A stretch of 64,000 nt of DNA from an uncultured Phycisphaerae bacterium (GCA_937928595.1 CALGJV010000012.1:124001-188000); one strand, 5' to 3'. Positions 33,538-43,330 are shown, counted from the stretch's first letter. The notes: generated from the letters alone by a model not told the origin. Numbers and translations are program-made.

Positions 33538-34605
33538 ATGCAGGAACTGCGACGCAACGTGCTGGTCGGGACGTTCGTTCTCGCGGGGCTGGTCGCCCTC
33601 GGAGCGCTCGTCATGCTGTTCGGGCGCGGCCCCACCATGTTCATGCAGGGGCGCACCTACCCGCTGCACATCCGGTTCGACTCGGTGACCGGCATTCGCC
33701 CGGGCAACCAGGTGACGCTCCGCGGGTTGCCCGTCGGCCGCGTGATCGACGTCCGCCTGTACGACCACACGCGCCCGGAGGACGGCGTGGACGTTGTGGT
33801 GGCGATCGATCAGCAGTACCGCATCCCGCTCGGCATCAAAGCCCGCACCATCGAGCCCGTCCTCGGTCAGGGCCGACCGCCGATCGAGCTGATCGTCGAG
33901 GGCATCACCGCGGGCGAGTACCTGGCGCCCGGGGCCGAGCTGCGCGGCGAGCTCCGCACCGCCGTCGAGAGCATCTTCCCCTCGGGCGTGGTCGGCACGT
34001 TCCAGACGGCGGCTCGCCAAATCGGCGACGCGGCCGAGGAGCTGACGCCGGTGCTGTCCGAGTTGCAGAAGCTGCTGGCCGCCCGCACGCCCGGCGAGGT
34101 AGACAGCGGCGTGCTGCCGGGCAACCTGGCCAGCGCGGTCACGCGCATGGATTCGGCCCTGCGGCACTTCAACGAGGTGCTCGGGGATCCGCAGGTCAAG
34201 AGCCGGCTGCGCGAGACGGTGGCGAACGTGCACGCGATGTCGGAAGAGGGCAAGCAGGTCGTCGGCGACCTGCGCGCCGCCGCCGGCGACGGGCGCGAGA
34301 TGATCGCCGACGCCCGCAAGCTCATCGCCCGCGCGGACCAGACGCTCACGAACATCGATACGCAGACCACCACGCTGGCGCAGGCCACGCTGAACACGCT
34401 GAACCGCCTTGATACGGCCCTTGACAACGTCGCGACCATCACGCGCCAGATCGCCCTCGGCGAGGGCACGGTCGGGCGGATCATCATGGACGGCAAGCTG
34501 TACGATGCGCTCGTGATCAGCGCGGACCGGCTCGCGCTGGCCCTCGACGAGTTCCGGTCGCTGGTGGCCGAGTGGCGACAGGGCAAGGTGCGGGTCGCCT
34601 TCTAG
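33538..34605 (+). CDS. mlaD: MlaD/MCE-family lipid-transport protein
   Basis: A 355-residue protein anchored by one N-terminal helix (about residues 9-29, VGTFVLAGLVALGALVMLFG). The MCE domain follows (35-120) with LHIRFDSVTGIRPGNQVTLR and GLPVGRVIDVRLYD. Residues 150-345 are mainly helical, with long amphipathic stretches. MCE proteins form hexameric rings that carry lipids between inner and outer membranes, with MlaE permease and MlaF ATPase partners; neither is in this window. The ATG follows CAGGAGCGGTCAT. The long upstream open frame is a shadow. The domain supports a diderm envelope. Confidence 0.88.
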   Translation: MQELRRNVLVGTFVLAGLVALGALVMLFGRGPTMFMQGRTYPLHIRFDSVTGIRPGNQVTLRGLPVGRVIDVRLYDHTRPEDGVDVVVAIDQQYRIPLGIKARTIEPVLGQGRPPIELIVEGITAGEYLAPGAELRGELRTAVESIFPSGVVGTFQTAARQIGDAAEELTPVLSELQKLLAARTPGEVDSGVLPGNLASAVTRMDSALRHFNEVLGDPQVKSRLRETVANVHAMSEEGKQVVGDLRAAAGDGREMIADARKLIARADQTLTNIDTQTTTLAQATLNTLNRLDTALDNVATITRQIALGEGTVGRIIMDGKLYDALVISADRLALALDEFRSLVAEWRQGKVRVAF

Positions 34606-34899
34606 GCGGGCGCGCGGCGCGCCGGAATCCACAGCGGCGGCCGAAAAAGCCCCACGGCCGCCCGACACCGGGGCCCGCAGGCCACCGTGGGAGCCAGCTT
34701 CGACGCGTCGCGGAGCTGTCGGGCATGGCGCGGACCACTGGATTATCGGTCTATAAATTCGGAACGTGACTTGCCGTTTCGGATCGTCGCGGCCGAGCCG
34801 CCTGTGGATCCGGAAGCGGTTGCGGCCGAATGACACTTCGCAGCGGCCGGTCTCCGCCGGTGGCAGCACCTCCTCCGGCGGGGCGGAGCAGGTGTACGC
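34606..34899. other. Intergenic region after the MCE gene
   Basis: An 8-bp stem (GGCGGCCG at 34636-34643 with CGGCCGCC at 34655-34662, 11-base loop) may terminate the MCE transcript, but no T-run follows. A -10-like TATAAA lies at 34752-34757 without a matching -35. The rest is featureless. Confidence 0.4.
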
Positions 34900-37116
34900 A
34901 TGGTCGAGATCACGATTCACGGGCGCGGCGGGCAAGGGGGCGTCACGCTGGCCAAGCTGATCGCGTCGGCTTACTTCCTGCGCGACAAGTACGTGCAGGC
35001 GTTCGGCGTGTACGCGGCGGAGCGGTCGGGTGCGCCGGTCCAGGCGTACGTGCGGATCGACGACGTCGAGATCACGAATCACAATCAGGTGCGAACGCCG
35101 GATCACGTCATCGTGCTGGACCGCACGCTCATCGGTCCGCGGGTGCAGGCGGGGCTCAAACCCGAGGGATGGCTGATCCTGAACTCGGCGGACCCCCCGG
35201 AGAAGTTCGCCGAGGTGTTCCCCGGCCGGCGGGTAGCCACGGTGGACGCAACCGGAATTGCGGTCGCGAACGGCCTGGGTACGCGAACCGTCCCGATCGT
35301 CAACACGACGATGCTGGGAGCGGTAGCGAAGGTGCTCGGGCTCGAACGGAAGGATGTTGATGCGGCCCTGCACCACACGGGCTTTCGCGGGGCGAATCTC
35401 CAGTCGGCCGAGCAGGCGTACGCGGCGGTCGCGTTGAAGACGTTGCCGGGACGCATCGCGGCGCCGGTGCCGGCGGCCGCCGGGCGGGTCGCGAGCCTGT
35501 TCGACAGCGACGTGGGCGCGATGCCGGCCATACGCACGGGCAACTGGGCGACGCGGAGGCCCGAGCGGCACGAGCTGACCCCGCCGTGCAACCACGGGTG
35601 CCCCGCGGCGAATGACGTCCGCGGCTTCGTGCAGGCCGTCGGCCGCAAGGACTACGACCAGGCGTTGGAGATCATCCTGCGGACATCGCCCTTGCCCGGG
35701 GTGTGCGGGCGCGTCTGTCCGGCGCCGTGCATGGAGGCCTGCAACCGGCGCGAGCACGACGAAGCGGTCAACGTGCGGGAGCTGGAGCGGTACGTCGCCG
35801 ACCACGCGCGTTGGCCGATGCCCACGCGGCCGTCGCGCGCCGAGCGGATTGCGGTGGTCGGGTCGGGCCCGGCGGGGCTGAGTGCGGCGTATCACCTGGC
35901 CCGGCTGGGGTATCCGGTCACGATCTACGAGTCGCAGGCCGAGCTGGGTGGCGTGATGCGCACGGGCATCCCGGCGTATCGCCTGCCGCGGGACGTGCTG
36001 GATCGCGAGATCAGCTTCATCCTGCGGCACGGGATCGAGGCGCGGACCGGCCTGCAGGTGGATCGGTCGAAACTGCTGGAGCTGACGCACCTGCACGCGG
36101 CGGTGTTCGTGGCGACGGGGCTTCAGGAATCGCGGGCGCTCAATCTGGGGCAGGTCAGTTCGGAGACGGTCTCGCAAGGCATCGACTTCCTGGACCGGGC
36201 CCGGCGCGGGGAGGAGCGGCTCGCGGGGCTGCGGGTCGCGGTCATCGGGGGCGGCAACACGGCCATGGATGCGGCCCGCACGGCGCGGCGGCTCGGCGCT
36301 CGCAACGTGGTGGTGCTCTACCGTCGAACTCGGGCGGAGATGCCGGCAATCCACGAGGAGATCGAGGAAGCGCTTGAGGAGGGCATCGAGTTGCAGGAGC
36401 TGGTGAGCCCCTTGCGGCTGCACCACGACGCGCTCGGCCCGGTCCTGACCTGCCAGCGGATGCGCCTGGGAGAACCGGATGCGTCGGGCCGGCGCAGTCC
36501 CGTGCCGATCGAGAGCGAGGATGCCCAGTTCGAGGTGCGGTGCGACCGCGTGCTGCTGGCGCTGGGGCAGACGCCGGACCTGTCGATCTTCCCCGAGGGC
36601 AGCGACGTTCACGACGGGCAGAAGCTGCTGGGGTTGACGGGCGCGCCGGTCTTCGCGGGCGGCGACTTCGCGACGAACGACGGCACGGTGACGGCTGCGA
36701 TCGGCAGCGGGCGGCGCGCGGCGCTGCACATCCACCGCACGCTGACGGGCGAGGACCTGTTCCCGCCGGAGCCGGCCCCGGTGGCGGGCCCCGAGGTCAT
36801 CGCGCTGCACCATTTCGCGCACGCCCCGCGCGAGCGCGGCGTGACGGTGCCGGCAGCGGTGCGGCGGCACAGCTTCACCGAAGTGCGGCTGGGGCTGGTG
36901 GACGAGCCGGGGCACGCGGCCGCGGCGCTGGAGGCGCAGCGGTGCCTGAGCTGCGGCGTGTGCAACGAGTGCGACCGCTGCCTGTCGTACTGTCCGGAGG
37001 GGATCCTGCTGCACCGCGGGCCGGGCGAGTACGAGTTCGACTACGACTACTGCAAGGGCTGCGGCATCTGCGCGAGCCAGTGCCCGCGCGGGGTCGTGTA
37101 CATGGCGGAGCTATAG
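34900..37116 (+). CDS. 2-oxoacid:ferredoxin oxidoreductase gamma-FAD/NAD(P)-delta fusion
   Basis: A 738-residue fusion. Residues 1-190 are the gamma subunit (HGRGGQGGVTLAKLIASAYF). Residues about 225-300 are a GltD-type iron-sulfur domain (CNHGCPAANDV with Cys230 and Cys234, then PGVCGRVCPAPCMEACNR). Residues 316-640 are a glutamate-synthase-small-subunit-like FAD/NAD(P)H module: VVGSGPAGLSAAYHLARLG, VIGGGNTAMDAARTARRLG and a GGDFATNDGTV end. Residues 680-738 are the delta ferredoxin with CLSCGVCNECDRCLSYCPEG (from Cys682) and YCKGCGICASQCPRG. Alpha and beta genes follow. The fusion should let the enzyme exchange electrons directly with NAD(P)H. Pyruvate is the likeliest substrate but other 2-oxoacids are possible. 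Confidence 0.9.
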   Translation: MVEITIHGRGGQGGVTLAKLIASAYFLRDKYVQAFGVYAAERSGAPVQAYVRIDDVEITNHNQVRTPDHVIVLDRTLIGPRVQAGLKPEGWLILNSADPPEKFAEVFPGRRVATVDATGIAVANGLGTRTVPIVNTTMLGAVAKVLGLERKDVDAALHHTGFRGANLQSAEQAYAAVALKTLPGRIAAPVPAAAGRVASLFDSDVGAMPAIRTGNWATRRPERHELTPPCNHGCPAANDVRGFVQAVGRKDYDQALEIILRTSPLPGVCGRVCPAPCMEACNRREHDEAVNVRELERYVADHARWPMPTRPSRAERIAVVGSGPAGLSAAYHLARLGYPVTIYESQAELGGVMRTGIPAYRLPRDVLDREISFILRHGIEARTGLQVDRSKLLELTHLHAAVFVATGLQESRALNLGQVSSETVSQGIDFLDRARRGEERLAGLRVAVIGGGNTAMDAARTARRLGARNVVVLYRRTRAEMPAIHEEIEEALEEGIELQELVSPLRLHHDALGPVLTCQRMRLGEPDASGRRSPVPIESEDAQFEVRCDRVLLALGQTPDLSIFPEGSDVHDGQKLLGLTGAPVFAGGDFATNDGTVTAAIGSGRRAALHIHRTLTGEDLFPPEPAPVAGPEVIALHHFAHAPRERGVTVPAAVRRHSFTEVRLGLVDEPGHAAAALEAQRCLSCGVCNECDRCLSYCPEGILLHRGPGEYEFDYDYCKGCGICASQCPRGVVYMAEL

Positions 37117-37164
37117 GGCGCCGCGGCCCGTGCCGTGCGCGGGCCGCACGCGACGGAGACTCAC

Positions 37165-38352
37165 GTGGCGCGCTCACTCGTCACCGGTAATCACGCCGCC
37201 GGGCACACGCTCGCGCTGGCCGGCGAGGCCAACCGCGCCGCCCGCGGCTGCGTCTGCGGCGCCTACCCGATCACCCCGCAGACCGAGATCATCGAGTTCC
37301 TGCGGAGTTTCCCGTTTTCGAAGGGCCGCGTCGTCCCGGTCGAGTCCGAGCACAGCGCGATGGCCGTGTGCATCGGCGGCGCGCTGGCCGGCGCCCGCAC
37401 GTTCACGGCCAGCTCGGCCAACGGGCTGGCGTACATGACCGAGAACGTCTTCGCCGCGGGGTACTACCGGCTGCCGATCGTGCTGATCGGCGTGAACCGC
37501 ACGCTCGGCCCGCCGTGGAACATCTGGGTGGACCAGGGCGACACGCTCGCGCTGCGCGACGCCGCCTGGCTCCAGTTCTACACCGAGTCGCACCAGGACC
37601 TCGTCGATACGATCCTGCTGGCGTTCCGCGTGGCCGAGGACCCGCGCATCCTCCTGCCGGCGCTCGTCGCCGAAGACGGCTTCGTCGTCTCGCACACGCA
37701 GATGGTCGTCGATCTGCCCGAGCTGCCGCAGGTCGAGAAGTTCCTGCGGCCGTGCGACCTCCCGCACCGCCTGCGCGGCAAGGGCGTGACGGTCGGCGGC
37801 ATGATCTTTCCGCAGGACACCGCGCATCACCGCCACGAGATCCAGGCCGCGATGGACCGCGTGCCGGCCGTCCTCGCCGAGGCCCTGGACGAGTTCGAGC
37901 GGGTCTTCGGGCGCCGGCCGCACGGCGTGCTGTCGGCCGAGCACACCGAGGACGCGGAGACCGTGCTGGTGGCCTGCAACACGATGGTCCGCACGGCCCG
38001 CACCGTGGTCGAGCAGCGGCGGGCCCGCGGCGAGCGGATCGGCCTGGTCAAGGTCAAGCTGTTCCGGCCGTTCCCGCGGCGCGAGTACGCTCGCGTGCTG
38101 AAGGGGGCGCGGCGCATCGCCGTGCTCGACCGCAACCACTCGCCGGGCTCGGGCGGCATCCTCTGGCAGGAGATCGCGGCGAGCCTGCGGCCGCCCTACG
38201 TCAACGGCGACTGCCGGGTCGAGGTGTTGCAGGATTATCTGGTCGGGCTGGGCGGGGGCGACGTGACGCCCGCGGTGCTCGACGAGATCCTGGCGGACCT
38301 GGCCGGACGCAAGACGGCCGGCGAACCCGAGTTCAAGGAGGTGCCGCTATGA
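37165..38352 (+). CDS. porA: 2-oxoacid (pyruvate):ferredoxin oxidoreductase alpha subunit
   Basis: A 395-residue alpha subunit. It contains the N-terminal pyrimidine-binding domain with GAYPITPQTEIIEFL, the Glu-containing VESEHSAMAV, TASSANGLAYMTENVFAAGY and NRTLGPPWNIWVDQGD. Domain II follows with the VKVKLFRPFP segment and AVLDRNHSPGSGG. The protein pairs with PorB to decarboxylate a 2-oxoacid with CoA and reduce ferredoxin. I chose the GTG at 37165 (CGGAGACTCAC upstream), which leaves the usual short lead-in to TGNHAAG; the next in-frame GTG is at 37135. The stop overlaps the porB start (ATGA). Confidence 0.92.
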   Translation: MARSLVTGNHAAGHTLALAGEANRAARGCVCGAYPITPQTEIIEFLRSFPFSKGRVVPVESEHSAMAVCIGGALAGARTFTASSANGLAYMTENVFAAGYYRLPIVLIGVNRTLGPPWNIWVDQGDTLALRDAAWLQFYTESHQDLVDTILLAFRVAEDPRILLPALVAEDGFVVSHTQMVVDLPELPQVEKFLRPCDLPHRLRGKGVTVGGMIFPQDTAHHRHEIQAAMDRVPAVLAEALDEFERVFGRRPHGVLSAEHTEDAETVLVACNTMVRTARTVVEQRRARGERIGLVKVKLFRPFPRREYARVLKGARRIAVLDRNHSPGSGGILWQEIAASLRPPYVNGDCRVEVLQDYLVGLGGGDVTPAVLDEILADLAGRKTAGEPEFKEVPL

Positions 38353-39257
38353 CGACGCTGGCCGCACCCGCGGCGGCCGCCCGCTGCGACGGCGTGCTGC
38401 GCCCCGGCAACACGAACTGCGCCGGCTGCGGCATGTCGATCGGCCTCCAGTGGCTGGAGCAGGCGTTGGAGGGCGCCCGGCCGACGCTGTGCATCCCGGC
38501 CTGCTGCGGCATCGTGACGGCGGGCGCGTTTCCGACCAGCGCGTACGGGGTGCCGACGATCGCGACGACGTTCGCCAGCGCGGCGGCGGTGGCGACCGGC
38601 GTGGCGTCGGTCGTGGAGCTGAACCGCGAGGCCGACCTGACGGTGTGCTGGACGGGCGACGGCGGCACGTACGACATCGGCTTGGCGACGCTCTCGGCCG
38701 CCGCCGAACGCAACGAGAACATCCTGTACGTCTGCTACGACAACGAGATCTACGGGAACACCGGGGGGCAGCGGAGCAGCGCGACGCCGCAGGGCGTGAA
38801 GACCAGCACGACCACGCAGGGGAAGGCCGAGCCGAAAAAGGACATCGTCGCGATTCTCGCGGCGCACCGCATCCCGTACGCGGCGACGTTGTCCGTCGCG
38901 CACCGCGACGACTTCCTGCGGAAGGTCCGCACCGCGCGCGACACGCGCGGCTTCCGGTTTCTGCTGATGCTCTCGCCGTGCCCCACCGGCTGGAAGAGCG
39001 AGCCGGAGGACAGCGTCGAGCTCATCCGCATGGCTGTCGGCTGCGGCCTGTTCCCGCTCTACGAGGTTTTCGAGGGTCGGCGCTATCGGATCAACGCCCG
39101 GCCGGACGGCACGCCGCTCGAGGATTACCTGGGCCGCCAGCGGCGGTACAAGTCCGAGTCGCTTGACCTGGCGCGGCTGAAGGCGGACATCGCCGCCCAG
39201 TGGGCCTACCTCGAGGCGATGGAGCGGGCCTTCCCCGCGGCCACCGACGGTGCCTGA
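38349..39257 (+). CDS. porB: 2-oxoacid (pyruvate):ferredoxin oxidoreductase beta subunit
   Basis: A 302-residue thiamine-diphosphate subunit. It shows the N-terminal [4Fe-4S] cysteines in NTNCAGCGMSI, a downstream ACCGIVTAG, and the ThDP/Mg motif GDGGTYDIGLATLSAAAERN with NEIYGNTGGQRS. It overlaps porA by four bases, so the two are translationally coupled. With porA and the gamma-FAD-delta fusion it makes a complete enzyme. The C-terminal half contains CPTGWKSEPEDS, giving one more conserved cysteine. Confidence 0.94.
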   Translation: MTTLAAPAAAARCDGVLRPGNTNCAGCGMSIGLQWLEQALEGARPTLCIPACCGIVTAGAFPTSAYGVPTIATTFASAAAVATGVASVVELNREADLTVCWTGDGGTYDIGLATLSAAAERNENILYVCYDNEIYGNTGGQRSSATPQGVKTSTTTQGKAEPKKDIVAILAAHRIPYAATLSVAHRDDFLRKVRTARDTRGFRFLLMLSPCPTGWKSEPEDSVELIRMAVGCGLFPLYEVFEGRRYRINARPDGTPLEDYLGRQRRYKSESLDLARLKADIAAQWAYLEAMERAFPAATDGA

Positions 39258-39282
39258 CGCGGTCGCGCGGTACACTGCCCGC

Positions 39283-40146
39283 ATGCCGCGCTGCCTGTTC
39301 GCGTCCGATCTGCACGGGCGCACCGACCGCTACGAGACGCTGCTGGCCGAGGTCCGGGCCCGGCCGCCGGCCGCGGTGTTCCTGGGGGGCGACCTGCTGC
39401 CGCACGGGCTGCGGCCCGTCCGTGCGGCGGAGGCGGAGTACGCGGACTTCCTGGGGGACTACCTCGCGCCGCGCCTGCGGGCGCTGCGGGCCGACCTGGG
39501 CGGTGCGTATCCGCGCGTGTTCGTGATTCTCGGGAACGATGATCCGCGCTCCGCGGAGGCGATGGTGCGGGCGCTGGCCGACGAGGGTCTCTGGGAGTAC
39601 GTCCACGAGCGGCGAGCGACGCTGGAAGGCTGGGACATCTTCGGCTACGCGTGTGTCCCGCCGACGCCGTTCCAGTTGAAGGACTGGGAGCGGTACGACG
39701 TGTCGCGGTATGTCGACCCGGGCTGCGTCGCCCCGGAGGACGGCCGGCGGACCGTGCCGGCGCCGGAATCGGAGTTGCGCTACGCGACGATCGCGGACGA
39801 CCTGGCGCGGCTCACGGGCGACGGGCCGCTGGACCGCGCGATCCTGCTGCTGCACACGCCGCCGTACCGCACGGCGCTGGACCGGGCGGCGCTGGACGGC
39901 CGCGTCATCGACCATGTACCGGTGGATGTGCACGTCGGCAGCATCGCGGTGCGGCGGCTGATCGAGACCCGCCGGCCGGCGGTCGTGCTGTGCGGACACA
40001 TCCACGAGGCGCCACGGCTGACGGGCACGTGGTGCGACCGGGTTGGCGCGACGCCGTGTTTGACGGCGGCGCACGACGGCCCGGAGCTGGCGCTGGTCGA
40101 GTTCGACCCGGCGGATCCGGGCGCCGCTACGCGGACCCTGCGCTGA
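39283..40146 (+). CDS. Calcineurin-like metallophosphoesterase
   Basis: A 287-residue phosphoesterase. The dinuclear-metal motifs are in order: FASDLHGR (Asp, His), GGDLLPHG, GNDDPRS, a late LLHTPP, and CGHIHEAP. The family hydrolyses phosphomonoesters or diesters; no substrate can be assigned. The chosen ATG lies seven bases after a TACACT -10-like element (39271-39276), so a leaderless transcript is possible; a GTG at 39250 that overlaps porB is the alternative start. The 3' end overlaps the convergent PEP/pyruvate-binding gene by 20 bases. Confidence 0.85.
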   Translation: MPRCLFASDLHGRTDRYETLLAEVRARPPAAVFLGGDLLPHGLRPVRAAEAEYADFLGDYLAPRLRALRADLGGAYPRVFVILGNDDPRSAEAMVRALADEGLWEYVHERRATLEGWDIFGYACVPPTPFQLKDWERYDVSRYVDPGCVAPEDGRRTVPAPESELRYATIADDLARLTGDGPLDRAILLLHTPPYRTALDRAALDGRVIDHVPVDVHVGSIAVRRLIETRRPAVVLCGHIHEAPRLTGTWCDRVGATPCLTAAHDGPELALVEFDPADPGAATRTLR

Positions 40147-43100
40147 CGTCGCGGCCCTTGAGGGGCAGGGGGCGGGCGGCGTCGCTGACGGCGTTGATCT
40201 TCAGCGCGAAGCTCGAGCCGCGGGCGATGTCGTCGTCCGTGACGATGTGGACGTCGAGCAGGCCGTCGGACCGGTAGCCGGTCCGCAGGTAGTTCATCTC
40301 GGCCAGGCACAGGCTCCAGCCCTCGAGCCAGCGCTCGAGTTCGGCGCGCTGGGTCTCGGTGCCGCGGAAGTGGACCAGCAGGTCGATGTCGCTGGCGGGG
40401 CCGGCCGTCGCGTTCTTAGTGCTGCCGAACACGTAGAGCCCGACGACGCCGAAGCGCTCGGGGTCGAGCTGGGCGCCGACGCGCTCGGCCATGCGCAGCC
40501 GCCAGCGCCAGTCCTGGTCGCGGGCGGGCTTGCCGACGACTTCCGGGGTGTCGATGGTCTCGACCGCCGCGGCGGGCGGGACCAGCACGCCGACGGCCTC
40601 GTCGAGATCGGCGTTGAGCAGGACGCGCAGCACCTGGCCGCCGGCGGCGGCGGGGACGTCGATCACGCGGAGCACGGGGCTCAGCGCGGCGAAATCGGGC
40701 AGCAGGCTGCCGAGCAGGTTGGTGGAGCGGGTGAAGAAGTCCTCCTGGAAGCGGACGCCCGGCTCGTCGGGATACAGCGGCAGGTAGCGGATGTTCGCCT
40801 CGACGAGGTCCTGGAAGAAGTGCGTGCCGAACGACAGATCAGGCGTGTATTCGCCGCGCTGCCGGGCGATCTCGATCAGCATGGCCGTGTTGCAGATGTC
40901 GGAGTACGTGACGCGCACGCCGAGCTTGATGTCGCCGCGGCTGCCCCAGCGGCCGGGGCCCATCAAGGCGAACTGCCGCTTGGGCAGCAGCTTGTTGAGA
41001 CGCCCCACGGCGCGCCCGACCGCGGCCAGCTCGTCGTAGCTGCTGAGCCGCGCGTAGCCGTCGGGGTCCACGTAGACGATGTGCGTGAGGTCGGGCACGT
41101 GGCCATTGGATACGTGCCGATGGGCGGAGAAGAGCAGACGCTCGACGGGGATGTCCCGCGGGATCGGCGTGGGCGAAGCGCGTTGGGCCGGGTTCTGGGT
41201 GCGGCACTGGAGCAGGTACAGGTCGCGGCCGTCACAAGCGAACTCGATGTCGACCGGGCTGTGGATCTTGTCCTCCAGCAGCTTGAGCACGGTGTGCATC
41301 TGCTTGAGGAAGGGGGTCCGGGTCAGCAGCCCTTCGAAGGTCACGACGATGTCGTCCTCGTTGAAGTCGAGCTGGCCGAGCAGGGGCGGGCGCAGGTGCC
41401 CGTGGCTGCACACGGAGACGAGCTGCTCGATGCCCGGCATCTGGTCGCCGCACATCCGCAGGAAGTCGGTCACTTCGACCGTCTCGAACGTGTTCTGCGC
41501 GAGGTTGATGACGTCCATGAAGCGCGGGGCGTAGCGGACGACCTCCTCCATCGTGGAGTTGACCCGCAGGCCGGGCTGGCCGGGCGAAACCAGGACGGGG
41601 TAGTCGTCGCCGAGACGGTCGACGGCCCGAGTGCCCAGGCCGGGCACGAGCCGCACGAGGCCGTCCTCGCGCTTGATGCGCGGCGACCAGCGGAACTCGT
41701 TGTGGCTGAAGGCCACTCCGGCGAAGGTGGGCGCGAAGTACGGCCAGGCCCTCGCCCCGACGACTTCCTGGATCATGATCCCCATGCCCTCCTGGAAGTC
41801 GAGCAGGTTGCGCTCGGCCCGATACTGGATCGGGTCGGGACTGAAGACCGACGCGTAGATTTCGGTGAGGGCGTCGACGAGCGCGCGGAGACGGTCGGCC
41901 TTGGGGCCCTGGTTGGCCAGGAACAGGCTCTTGTACTTTCCGGAGAACGCGGCCCCGAAGCGGTCCTCGAGCAGGCTCGAGCTGCGGACGATCAGCGGTT
42001 GCTCGCCGAAGTCGTCCAGCGCCAGCGAGAGGCCCTTGATGATGTCGTTGGGGATCTGCGAGTGCTTGAACACCTGCACGATGTCCGGGTACTCCTGCCG
42101 GACCTCGTCGATGTCCTTGTACTTCTGCGTGAAGACGTCCTCGAGATGGTTGCAGTAGATGAAGTCGTGCAGCGCGTCCGAGGTCAGGTACCAGCTCTTG
42201 GGCGTGCGGATGTTCGCGAGCAGGTCGCCGTCGCGGCGGTGCCGGCGGACGATCTGGCTGGCGAGGAACAGCCCGGCGCTCTTGCCGCCGATCTTCCCGT
42301 GCCCGCGGGCCGGGTAGATCATGCGCTGCATGAGGTCGTGGAAATCCTTGATGTCCACGTAATCCTTGGCGATGTTGATGTACTCGAGCTGATCGGTGAG
42401 GAAGCGCCGGATCAGCGAGACGCGCAGCCCCTTGCGCGTCGAGGTGGACAGCTCGACCTCGCCGTGCGTCGCGTGCTGGTAGCGGTGGATGGCCTCGCTG
42501 ACCTCGGCCAGGGACGTGTGGTAGTTCTCCAGCGCGTTCACGAGGAAGCTGGCCCGGTCCTGCTTGATCCACTTCTGGATGCAGGCCACGATCTCCTCGT
42601 CGCTCAGGTGCATCGCGGCGATGCGGAAGGCCTCGTCGACCAGCGTGTCGGCGCTGACCGGGTCGCCGACCTGCCGCGGGCGGTTGGTCTCGATCAGCAG
42701 GTCCGGCGCCGGGCCCCGCTGCCCGTGGGCGAACTGCCGCAGCAGCGCGTCGGCCTCCTTGACGCCGCTCCAGCACAGGTGGTTGATCATCTTGCGGGCG
42801 ACGCGCAGCAGCAGGGCCTGGTCCGTGCGCCGCAGCAGGTCGAGGATCACCGACCAGTCGCGCATCGTGTACTTCGCGATGTTGCGCTCGGCCTTGCGCC
42901 ACTGCTGCATCGACTCGACCAGCTGCCGGTGCATCACGAAGCTGGCCAGCCGGTCCGCGATCGTGTCGATCAGCCGCCGCTCCTCCTTGAGGAACGGCCC
43001 CTCGTCCAGCGGCGGCAGCTCGGCGGTGTAGCACACCTCGAGCTGCCCGACGGACTGGCCCTGCACGCGGATGTCGGTGCGCTGGATCCAGGGCGTTTCC

Positions 43101-43330
43101 GCGAAGTTCTTCGACTCGTAGATCGCGCCGCGGTACGTGATGCGGGCGCCGCACAGGTCCGGGTACTGCCACCCGGACGGCAGCGCGTTGATCACCCCCA
43201 CGAACACCTGGTCCATCGTCAGGGTCTCGTCGCTGGCGAGCTCCTCGACGGTGTACAGGCAGTTCAGTTCCTTGGCCCGCTCGTGCAGGTCGCGAAGGAT
43301 GCTCTCGATCGGCGTGTTCGACGCCGGCAT
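40127..43330 (-). CDS. GAF / PEP-pyruvate-binding / nucleotidyltransferase multidomain protein
   Basis: A 1067-residue protein. Residues 1-150 resemble a GAF domain (PSGWQYPDLCGARITYRG and onward). Residues about 343-720 are the PPDK_N PEP/pyruvate-binding (ATP-grasp) domain: HGKIGGKSAGLFLASQIVRR, VRSSSLLEDRFGAAFSGKY and a DLYLLQCRTQNP end. The usual phosphohistidine swivel domain is absent. Instead a module with ALMGPGRWGSRGDIKLGVRV (Gly793-Ser797) and SFGTHFFQDL (His837) follows. Residues about 945-1050 are a nucleotidyltransferase (VFGSTKNATAGPASDIDLLV). It probably senses a ligand and binds ATP and PEP or pyruvate, but no reaction can be assigned. A shorter relative is immediately upstream. 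Confidence 0.82.
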   Translation of the reverse strand: MPASNTPIESILRDLHERAKELNCLYTVEELASDETLTMDQVFVGVINALPSGWQYPDLCGARITYRGAIYESKNFAETPWIQRTDIRVQGQSVGQLEVCYTAELPPLDEGPFLKEERRLIDTIADRLASFVMHRQLVESMQQWRKAERNIAKYTMRDWSVILDLLRRTDQALLLRVARKMINHLCWSGVKEADALLRQFAHGQRGPAPDLLIETNRPRQVGDPVSADTLVDEAFRIAAMHLSDEEIVACIQKWIKQDRASFLVNALENYHTSLAEVSEAIHRYQHATHGEVELSTSTRKGLRVSLIRRFLTDQLEYINIAKDYVDIKDFHDLMQRMIYPARGHGKIGGKSAGLFLASQIVRRHRRDGDLLANIRTPKSWYLTSDALHDFIYCNHLEDVFTQKYKDIDEVRQEYPDIVQVFKHSQIPNDIIKGLSLALDDFGEQPLIVRSSSLLEDRFGAAFSGKYKSLFLANQGPKADRLRALVDALTEIYASVFSPDPIQYRAERNLLDFQEGMGIMIQEVVGARAWPYFAPTFAGVAFSHNEFRWSPRIKREDGLVRLVPGLGTRAVDRLGDDYPVLVSPGQPGLRVNSTMEEVVRYAPRFMDVINLAQNTFETVEVTDFLRMCGDQMPGIEQLVSVCSHGHLRPPLLGQLDFNEDDIVVTFEGLLTRTPFLKQMHTVLKLLEDKIHSPVDIEFACDGRDLYLLQCRTQNPAQRASPTPIPRDIPVERLLFSAHRHVSNGHVPDLTHIVYVDPDGYARLSSYDELAAVGRAVGRLNKLLPKRQFALMGPGRWGSRGDIKLGVRVTYSDICNTAMLIEIARQRGEYTPDLSFGTHFFQDLVEANIRYLPLYPDEPGVRFQEDFFTRSTNLLGSLLPDFAALSPVLRVIDVPAAAGGQVLRVLLNADLDEAVGVLVPPAAAVETIDTPEVVGKPARDQDWRWRLRMAERVGAQLDPERFGVVGLYVFGSTKNATAGPASDIDLLVHFRGTETQRAELERWLEGWSLCLAEMNYLRTGYRSDGLLDVHIVTDDDIARGSSFALKINAVSDAARPLPLKGRDVSAGSA

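Noticed and set aside
32974-37014. A 1346-residue minus-strand open frame opposite the oxidoreductase genes
   Set aside because: Only the last 128 residues (response regulator) show family features. The rest is Arg/His/Gln-rich antisense of the gamma-FAD-delta fusion and MCE genes, a common artefact in high-GC DNA.
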